From Chara braunii (taxonomy: Eukaryota; Streptophyta; Charophyceae; Charales; Characeae), in assembly GCA_003427395.1 (NCBI GenBank), contig BFEA01001085.1:1-52227 (forward strand): DNA of 52,227 nucleotides, given 5' to 3'. Within the stretch, counting starts at the first letter, position 1. Each line of letters begins with the position of its first letter. The position numbers were made by a program, and so were the translations under genes. A model generated the notes under the pieces. The model was not told the origin of the DNA. It saw nothing but the letters and a program-made list of their open reading frames with translations, and did not search any database. Shown here piece after piece: positions 43,176 to 52,227 of this stretch.

Positions 43176-43370
43176 CTTACGGGAAGCGCTGCCGAAATTT
43201 TCACAAATCCGAAAGAGTCAGTCACTTTTGGACTTGTAGAAATTCTGAGAAGGCACTTTTTCCTACGGGAAGCGCTGCCGAAAGTTTGCAGAATTTAGAG
43301 AGTTATAGTATTTTCAGCTAGGAAAGATCTGGCAATCCATCCTGTTTAGGGGATACGCTGCCGAAATTTC
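43176..43370. repeat. Three ~85-bp direct repeats with GCGCTGCCGAAA core
   Basis: ACGGGAAGCGCTGCCGAAA occurs at 43179 and 43265, and the diverged GGGGATACGCTGCCGAAA near 43349, so the cores are spaced 86 and 83 bp apart. Each is preceded by a CACTTTT/CCATCC-like segment and followed by TTT. The spacers are A/T-rich and diverged. This is a small tandem repeat family of unknown role. Confidence 0.85.
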
Positions 43371-44930
43371 TGTATTTTTAGATGGATATAAGAGGTTAGT
43401 TAGAAAGGTACGATCATTTCTTGATCACTCAAGCATGGCTTGGCCTGTGCTGCATTGCAGGTCACCTTTATTCAGATTAATCAGGGCTTGGCTAGTTTCA
43501 AGCTGATCCTACAAAGATCATTTTCTGTTATCTTTTGATAACAGATCGGTTTCCTGCTCAACTCTAATTCACTCTTACCACTCAACCTAAAAACTTCAGC
43601 CGTGTGGTTTGATTTATTTGTTGTATTTTCACCCGGACTTTAATTGAATGGCCATTTATTAAGGACATTGAGTACTTTATTTTGAGAGTTGCGCAAAGAG
43701 TGAGGCTTGTGTAGCTGAAGCAAGGGGTGTGAGCGCAAAGAATGCTTGAAGTTGACCCCGTGTAGCGTATGCTCCGTAGATGTGGATTTTTGATGTGATT
43801 GCAGGTATGTTCTGTGAATTGACGTCCAGACTGGGTTTTGCGTATGATTATACATGTATATATATAATTGAAGGAAGCCACACCGTGATTCTGAGAGTGA
43901 TCGTCTCCTATCTCATAACTCTTATATCATGTTTTTTGTGTCCGCTCGACCCATTTGAGGTCGTGCGTAGTGATTAAGTAAGTTTTGCACTGAGAGAAAA
44001 GGAGGATCCTTTTTGACCTTTTACTTTTTAGAGTTATTGTGGTTGGACGTTGCAGTCCGTGGCAACCGTCAAAGTCAAACCCCTTGATCTCTGGTCGTCA
44101 CAACAGTTGTAAGCTGTCTACTCAACCCCTCTGCTCAGGGTGCAGAACAGGGTCTGGTTTTCAACCATACTTGGCGGTTGTCCAGCGTCGAGAGATTAAC
44201 CCTCAAGGCGCGTCTCAGCCGACACTTGAGTGTCGAATGCGACCCTCGTGATTAACGAGGATCGCATGATTATGAGTACCACATAGTACTCCATCATTGC
44301 GACTGCTTGCGTACTCATGCATCGTGAGTCGATAGGAGAAGGCCCTACGTCGGCGCAATTTTATACTAAGTTCTATGCGCAACGCCTAAATAAATACTAA
44401 CTCAGAGAGTTATGGGTCGGATGTTGAAGGGACTAGGAGTGTTGTGGCGTTGTTTGTGATACTTATGTTGTGTGTGTCCATGTGATATGCGTGGTAAGTG
44501 TGAGTGTTGTGGCGTAACGTGTGGAGTGTAGGGTGCGTCATAGTCGACCGACGCAGTCGCGCATGGAACTTCAGCCCCCAATGCGTCGATTCGTGTGCGA
44601 GTTCGATTTGAGGCGTTCGACCGCGAGTACCCCCTATGCTACAGCAAACGAGAAATGCCCTCGGTTGGGCCACCTCTGCAATTGCATACGAAAAGCTTTC
44701 GCATGTGCTTCAGTAGCTCGGCGGCGATACGCCCACCTAAGGGATGGTGACAACTCCCACAGGTGGAGGTAGCGGTGCCTCGCGTGGCCCTGTCCCAACG
44801 TAGGGGCGCGTGAGAGGTACGGCTGGCGCACTCGGCCGGAGCGGCAAACACACTCTTCCGCCACAAGTCCTGCATAATCCTGCGTGACGCAGTCGGGAGG
44901 GTCCCGTTGCGGGACCGATGCGCTCGACAA
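43371..44930. other. Non-coding stretch up to the right satellite edge
   Basis: Open frames are short, overlap on both strands, and carry no recognised domain. The last ~300 bp are G/C-richer. A 7-bp hairpin GGTCCCG-TTG-CGGGACC lies at 44900-44916, 15 bp from the satellite edge. Confidence 0.6.
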
Positions 44931-47900
44931 CGCCCAATAGTAACCCAAACCCACGCCAAGCCCACGCCCACTAGTAACCCAATCCCACGCTCACTTGTAA
45001 CCCAAACCCACGCCCACTAGTAACCCAAACCAAAACCCACGCCCACTAGTAACCCAAACCCACGCCCACTAGTAACCCAAACCCACGCCCACGAGTAACC
45101 CAAACCCATGCGCACTACTAATTCAAACTCACGCCCACTAGTAACCCAAGCCCACGCTCACTACTAACCCAAACCCACGCCCACCAGTGACCAAAACCCA
45201 CGCCAAACGCACGCCAACTACTAACCCAAACCCACTCCCACTAGTAACTGAAACCCACGCCGACAAGTAAGCCAAACCCACGCCCACTAGTAACCCAACC
45301 CCACACAGAACCCACGCCCAATAGTAACTGAAACCCACGCTCACTAGTGGGCGTGGGTTAAAGTTACAAGTGGGCGTCGGTTTGGATTACTAGTGGGCGT
45401 GGGTTTGATTTACTAGTCGGCGTGGGTTTGGGTTAGTAGTCGGAGAGTGTGGGTTTGGCGTGGGTTTGGGTTACTGGTGGGCGTGGGTTTGGGTGGGCGT
45501 GGGTTTGGGTTACGAGTGGGCGTGGGTTTAAGTAACTAGCGGGCGTGGGTTTGGGTTACTAGTGGGCATGGCTTTAGTGTGGATTTGGGTTACTAGTGGG
45601 CGTGGGTTTGGTGTGGGTTTGGGTTACTACTGGGCGTGGGTTTGGGTTTCTAGTGGGCATGGGTTTGGGTTACTCGTGGGCGTGCGTTTAAGTTACTAGT
45701 AAGTGTGGGTTTGGCGTGGGTTTGGCATGGGTTTGGGTTACTAGTCGGCCCACTAGTAACCCAAACCAACGCCCGCTAGCAACCCAAACCCACGCCCGCT
45801 AGTAACCCAAATCCACGCCAAACCCACGCCCACTAGTAACCGAACCCCATGCAAAACCCACGCCCACTAGTAATCCAAACCCACGCCCACTACTAACCCA
45901 ACCCCACGCCCACTAGTAGCCCAAACCCACACGTACTAGTAACCAAAACCCACGCCGACTAGTATCCCAAACCCATGCCCACTAGTAACCCAAACCCACG
46001 CCCACTAGTAACCCAAACCCATCCCAAACCCACGCCCACTACTAACCCAAACCCCAACCCACGCCCACTAGTAACACAAACCCAAGTCCACTAGTGACCC
46101 AATGCCGCGCCAAACCCACGCCCACTAGCAACCAAACCCACAACCACTGGTCACCCCAACCCATGCCCACTAGTTAACCAAATCCACGCCCACTAGTAAC
46201 CCAAACGCACGCCCACTAGTAACCCAAACCCACACCCACTAGTAACCCAAACCCATGCTCACGAGTAACATAAACCCACGCCAAACCCACGCCCACTAGT
46301 AACCCATTGGCAAACCACACCCACTAGTAACCCACACCCACGAGCCCACTAGTAACCCAAACCCACGCCCATGAGTATTCCACGCCCACTAGTAGCGCCA
46401 AACCCATGCCAACCCCACGCCCACTAGGTTTGGGTTACTATAGACCGTGGGTTTGGCGTGGGTTTAAGTTACTAGTGGGCGTGGGTTTGGCGTAGGTTTG
46501 GGTAACTAGTGGGCGTGAGTTTGGGTTACTAGTGGGAGTGGGTTTGGCTTATTAGTGGGCATGGGTTTGGGTTACTAGTGGGCGTGGGTTTGGGTTTGGT
46601 GTGGGTTTGGGTTATTAGTGGGCATGGGTTTCGGTTACTTGTGGGCGTGGGTTTGGGTTACTAGTGGGCATGGGTTTAGCGTGGATTTGGGTAACTAGTG
46701 GGTGTGGGTTTGGCGTAGGTTTGCGTTACTACTAGGCGTGGGTTTGGCGTGGGTTTGGGTTACTAATGGGCGTGAGTTTGGGTTACTAGAGAGCGTAGGT
46801 TTGGGTTACTAGTGGGCGAGGGTTTAGCGTGGGTTTGGGTAACTAGCGGGTGTGGGTTTGGGTTACTTGTGAGCGTGGGTTTGGGTTACTAATAGGCGTC
46901 GGTTTTTGTTAGCAGTGAGCAAGGGTTTGGGTTACTAATGGGCATGGGTTTCGTGTGGATTAGGTTACTAGTGGGTGTGGGTTTGGCGTGGGTTTGGGTT
47001 ACTAGTGGGCGTGGGTTTGGCGTGGGTTTGAATTACTAGTTGGCGTGAGTTTGGTATACTAGTGGTCGTAGGTTTGGGTTATTAGTGGGCGTGGGTTAGG
47101 GTTACTAGTCGGCGTGGGTTTGGGTTTAATGTGGGTTTGGGTTTCTAGTGGACATGGGTTTGGGTTACTGGTGGGCATGGGTTGAGGTTACTAGTCGGCG
47201 TGGGTTTGGCATGGGTTTGGGTTACTAGTAGGCCCACTAGTAACCCAAACTTACGCCCTCTAGTAACGAAACCCACGCCAAACCCACGCTAAACCCACGC
47301 CCACTAGTAACCCAAGCCGACGCCCACTAGTAACACAAACCCAGGCCCACTAGTAGCCCAAAATCACGCTCACTAGTAACCCAAACCTACGCCCACTAGT
47401 AACCCAAACCCACGCCCACTAGTAACCCAAACCCACGTCAAACCCTTGCCAAACCCACGCGCACTTGTAACCCAAACCCACGCCCACTAGTAACCCAAAC
47501 CCACGCTTACTGATAACCAAAACCCACGCCCACTAGTATTCGATGCCCACTTGTAACCCAAACCCATGCCCACTAGTAACCCGATTCCACGCCCACTAGT
47601 AACCCAAACCCACGTTAAACCCACGACCACTAGTAACCCAAACCCACACTCGCCCTAGTAACCCAAACCGACGCCGACTAGTAACCCAAAACCACACCCA
47701 CTAGTGACGCAGACCCACACCACACCCACGCCCACTAGTAATCCAAACCCTCGCCCACCAGTAACCCAAACCCACATCCACTAGTAACCCAAATCCACAC
47801 CCACTAGTAACCCAAAACCTCGCCCACTAGTAACCCAAACCCACATCCACTAGTAACCTAAGTCCACACCCACTAGTAACCCAAACCCACGGCCACTAGT

Positions 47901-50900
47901 CACCCTAACCCACGCCCACTAGTACCCAAACCCACGCCTGCTAGTAACGCAAACCCACGCCCAGAAGTAACCCAAACCCACGCCCACGAGTAACCCAAAC
48001 CCACGCCCACTACTAACCGGCACCCACTTCCACAAGTAACCCAAACTCACGCCCACTAGTAACCCAAGCCCACGCCCACTAGTAACCCAAACTCACACCT
48101 ACTAGTAACCCAAACGCCCACTGGTAACCCAAACCCACGCCCACCAGTCCCCCAAACACGCTAAACCCACGCCCACTTCTAACCCAAACCCATGCCCACA
48201 ACTAACCCAAAACCACTAGTGGGCGTGGGTTTGGGTTACTAGTTGGCATGGGTTTGGGTTACTAGTAGGCGTGGGTTTGGGTTAGTAGTGGGAAGGTGTG
48301 GGTTTGGCGTGGGTTAGGGTTACTAGTGGGCGTGGGTTTGGGTTACTCGTGCACGTGGGTTTGGGTTACTAGTGGGTGTGGGTTTGGGTTACTAGTGGGC
48401 GTGGGTTTGGGTAAGTAGTGGGCATGGGCTTAGTGTGGATTTGGGTAACTAGTGGGCGTGGGTTTGGCATGGTTTTGGGTTACTAGTGGGCGTGGGTTTG
48501 GCGTGGGTTTGGGTTACTACTGGGCGTAAGTTTGGGTTACTAGTGGGGGTGGGGTTGGGTTTGGTGTTGGTTTGGGTTTCTGGTGGGCATGGGTTTGGGT
48601 TACTGGTGGGCGTCGGTTTGGGTTAATAGTGGGCGTGGGTTTGGCGTGAGTTTGGGTTACTAGTGGGTGTGGGTGTGGCGTAGGTTTGGATTACTAGAAG
48701 GCCCACTTGTGACCCAAACCCACGCCCGCTAGTAACCCGAACCCACGCCAAACCCACGCCCAATAGTAACCCAAACCCACGCCAAACCCAGGCCCGCTAG
48801 TAACCCAAACCCACGCCCACTAGTAGCCCAAACCCACGCCCACTAGTAACCCAGACCCACGCCCACTAGTAACCCCAACCCACGCTCACTAGCAACCCAA
48901 ACCCACGCGCACTAGTAACCAAAACCCACGCGGACTAGTAACCCAAAACCACACCCACTAGTAACCAAACCCACGCCTGCTAGTAACCCAAATCCACACC
49001 CTCTAGTAACCAAACCCACGGCAAACCCATGCCCACTAGTAACCCAAACCCTCGCACACTAGTAACCTAACCCATAGTAAGCCAAAACCACACCCACTAG
49101 TAACCCAAAACCACACCCACAAACCCACGCCCTCTAGTAACCCAAACCCTCGCCCACTAGTTACCCAAACCTATGCCCACTAGTAACCCAAATCCACACC
49201 CACTAAAACCCCTGACCCACGCCCACTAGTAACCCAAACCCATGCAAAGCCCACGGCCACTAGTAACCCAAACCCACGCCCACTAGTAACCCAAACCCGC
49301 GCTCACTTGTAACTTAAACCCACGCCCATAGTAACCCAAACCCAAACCCACGCCCACTAGTAACCCAAGCCCACACGCACTAGTAACCAAAACCCACGCC
49401 CACGAGTAACCCAAACCCACGCCCGCTAGTAACCGAAACCCATGCCCACTCGTAACCTAAACCCACGCCCACTACTAACCCAAACTCACGCCCACCAGTG
49501 ACCCAAGCCCACGCAAAACCCGCGCTCACTACTAACCCTAGTGGGCATGGGTTTGGGTTACAGGTGGGCGTGGGTTTGGGTTACTTATGGGCGTGGGTTC
49601 GGCATGGGTTTGGGTTTACTAGTGGGTGTGGGTTAAACGTCGGTTTGGGTTACTAGTGGGCCCACTAGTAACCCAAACCCACGCCCGCTAGTAACCCAAA
49701 CCCACGCTAAACCCACACCCACTATTAACCCAAACCCACGCCAAACCCACACCCACTAGTAACCCAAACCCTCGCCCACTAGTAACCCAAAGCCACGCCC
49801 ACTAGTAACCCAAACCCACGCCCACTAGTAACCCAAACCCACGCCCACTAGTAACCAAAACCCACAAGCAGAAGTAACCAAAACCCACGCCGACCAGTAA
49901 CCTAAAACCACACCCACTGCTAACCAAACCCACTTCCACTAGTAACGCAAAACCACACCCACTAGTAACCAAACCAACGCCAAACCCCCGTCGACTAGTA
50001 ACCCAAACCCTCGCCCACTAGTAACCCAACCCCTAGTAACCCAAAACCACACCCACTAGTAACCCAAAACCACACCCAATAGTAAGCAAGCCCACGCCAA
50101 ACCCATGCGTTCTAGTAACCCAAACCCTCGCCCACTACTAACCCAAACCCATGCCTACTAGTAACCCAAATCTACACCCACTAGTAACCCAAACCCATGC
50201 CCACTAGTAACCCAAACTTACGCCCACTAGTAACCCTAACTCGCGCCAAACCCGCGCCCACTAGTAACCCAAACCCACGCCCACTAGTAACCCAAACCCG
50301 CGCTCACTTGTAACCCAAACCCACGCCTATAGTAACCCAAAGCCAAAACCACGCCCACAAGTAACCCACATCCATACGCACTCGTAACCCAAACCTACGC
50401 CCACGACATAGCCAAACCCACGCCCACTAGTAACCGAAACCCACGCCCACTAGTAACCCAAACTCACGCCCACTAGTAACCCAAGCCCACGCCCACTAGT
50501 AACCCAAACTCACAACCACTCATAACTGAAACCCACACCCACTACTAACCCAAACCCACGCCCACCAGTAAGCCAAACCCACGCCAAACCCTCGCTCACT
50601 ACTAACCCTAACCCACGCCCACTGGTAGCCCAAACCCACGCCCACTAGTAACCCAAACCCACGCCCACTAGTAGCCCAAACCCACACCAAACCCACGCCC
50701 AATAGTAACCCAAACCCACACTCGCTAGTCGGCCTGCGGTTTAGTTACTAGTGGGCGTGGGTTTGGGGAACTAGTGGGCGTGCGTTTGGGTTACTAGTGG
50801 GCATGGGTTTGGGTTAGTAGTGGGCGTGGGTTTGGGTTAGTAGTGGGCGTGGGTTTGGGTTACTAGTGGGGGTGGGTTTGGGTTACAGGTGGGCGTGGGT

Positions 50901-52227
50901 TACTCTTGGGCATAGGTTTGGGTTTGGGTTACTAGTGGGCGTGGGTTCGGGTTACAAGTGAGCATGGGTTTGGGTTACTAGTGGGCGTGGGTTTTGGTTA
51001 TTAGTGGGCATGGGTTTGGCGTCGGTTTGGGTTACTATTGGGCCGGGATTTGGGTGATTAGTGGGCGTGGGTTTGGGTTACAAGTGGGTGTGGATTTGGG
51101 TAACCCAAGCCCACACTCACTAGTGATGCAGACCTGTTCCAAACCCATTCCAACTAGTAACCGAAACCCTCGCCCTCTAGTAACCGAAACCTAAGCCCAC
51201 TAGTAACCCGAACCCACGCCAAACCCACGCCCACTAGAACCCAAACCCACGCCCCATGGTCACCCAAACCCACGCCCACTATTAACCCAAGCCCACGCCC
51301 GCTAGTAACCCAAACTCACGCCTACTAGTAACCCAAACCCACCCCCACCAGTAACCCAAACTCACGCCAAACCCTCGCCCACTACTAACCCAAACCCATG
51401 CCCACGCCCACGCCTCCTGGTAAACCAAACCCACGCCCACCATTAACCCAAACCCACGCCAAACCCACGCCCACTACTAACCCAAACTCATGCCAAGTAC
51501 TAACCCGTAACCACGCCCACTAGTAACCCAAACCCACACCAAACCCACGCCCAATCGTAACCCAAACCCACACTCACTACTGGGCGTGGGTTTGAGTTAC
51601 TAGTGGTCGTGGGTTAGGGTTAGTCGTGGGTGTGGGTTTGGGTTACTAGTGGGCGTGGGTTTGGGTAACTAGTGGGAGGGTGTGGGTTTGGCATTGGTTT
51701 TGGTTACTAGTGGGCGTGGGTGTGGGTTACTGGTGGGCGTGGATTTGGGTTACTTGTGGGCGTGGGTTTGGGTTACTAGTGGGCACAGGTTTAGTGTGGG
51801 TTTGGGTTACTAGTGGGCATGGGTTTGGGTTACTAGTGGGCATGGGTTTGGTGTGGGTTTGGGTTACTAGTGGGCGTGAGTTTGGGTGACTAGTGGGCGT
51901 GGGGTTGGGTTACTAGTGGGCATGGGGTTCGTAACCCAAACTTACGTCAAACCCAAGCCCACTAGTAACCCAAACCCACGCCCAGAAGTAACGCAAACCC
52001 TCGCCCACTAGTAACCCAAACCCACGCCCACTCGTAACCGATGCTCCCTAGTAACCCAAACCCAAGCCCACGAGTAACCCAAACCCACGCCCACAAGTTA
52101 TCCAAACCCACGTCAACTACTAAACGAAACCTACACCCACTAGAAACCCTAACTCACGCCCACTATAAACCCAAGCCCACGCCCGCTAGTAACCCAAACT
52201 CACGCCTACTAGTAACCCAAACCCACG
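44931..52227. repeat. Strand-switching 23-bp minisatellite array, right part
   Basis: The same family as on the left. Approximate blocks: C-rich 44931-45345, G-rich 45346-45748, C-rich 45749-46427, G-rich 46428-47231, C-rich 47232-48217, G-rich 48218-48694, C-rich 48695-49539, G-rich 49540-49660, C-rich 49661-50726, G-rich 50727-51100, C-rich 51101-51579, G-rich 51580-51930, C-rich to the window end. Switch points and landmark variants match those of the left array. The array runs off the window. No gene is seen. Confidence 0.97.
49642..49679. repeat. Perfect 38-bp palindrome at a G-rich to C-rich switch
   Basis: Two 19-bp arms meet at GGGCCC with no spacer and no mismatch. This is the same architecture as at 4499-4548, which lies on the other side of the 22-kb island. 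Confidence 0.93.

Noticed and set aside
1-52227. CRISPR-like array
   Set aside because: Units are contiguous with no unique spacers, orientation flips, no cas genes occur, and the context is eukaryotic.

Overview
The window is eukaryotic nuclear DNA made almost entirely of repeats. There are no bacterial-type operons, rRNA genes or CRISPR arrays, and I see no intact host gene. About 30 kb is one minisatellite family, at 1-22622 and 44931-52227. It surrounds a 22.3-kb island (about 22.6-44.9 kb) that carries a decayed Ty3/gypsy retroelement, a long decayed open frame of unknown identity, and non-coding DNA rich in short repeats and hairpins. A Ty3/gypsy element with integrase and aspartic protease, hAT-type insertions and a TTTGGG-like satellite would suit a plant or streptophyte alga (a Chara-like genome is my best guess). 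That is inference and could be wrong.

Satellite: the unit is about 23 bp, with core CCCACTAGTAACCC followed by AAACCCACG. Common length variants add CCAAACCCACG or CCCAAA. The array reverses strand many times, so blocks of C-rich and G-rich top strand alternate. Many reversals fall on palindromes that the unit itself supplies: GGGCCC where G-rich turns to C-rich, and ACTAGT where C-rich turns to G-rich. Ordered landmark variants recur, which points to a higher-order repeat. The left array also contains a separate 450-bp island of three ~126-bp repeats (8985-9434) and a GC-rich hAT-like insertion (10190-11297, mostly an assembly gap).

Retroelement: 29649 down to 22626 on the minus strand reads gag, zinc knuckle, protease, reverse transcriptase, RNase H, integrase. 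It is broken by several stops and frameshifts. A second copy of the hAT-like element (23337-24024, perfect 8-bp target duplication GTAGGCGG) sits inside the integrase core, between the second Asp and the Glu of the D,D35E triad. No LTR is seen: the integrase stop codon lies 4 bp from the satellite edge. Upstream of gag, on the same strand, about 4.2 kb (33973-29761) reads as one degraded coding region of no family I recognise.

The remaining island (34.0-44.9 kb) has no convincing gene. Its most striking content is at 41.58-42.76 kb: 16 exact copies of ATAAGTT about 61 bp apart, most flanked by arms that can pair with each other and that differ from unit to unit. The array is itself a ~747-bp duplication, and some differences between its two copies are compensatory base-pair changes. 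I regard this as the best candidate for something undescribed.
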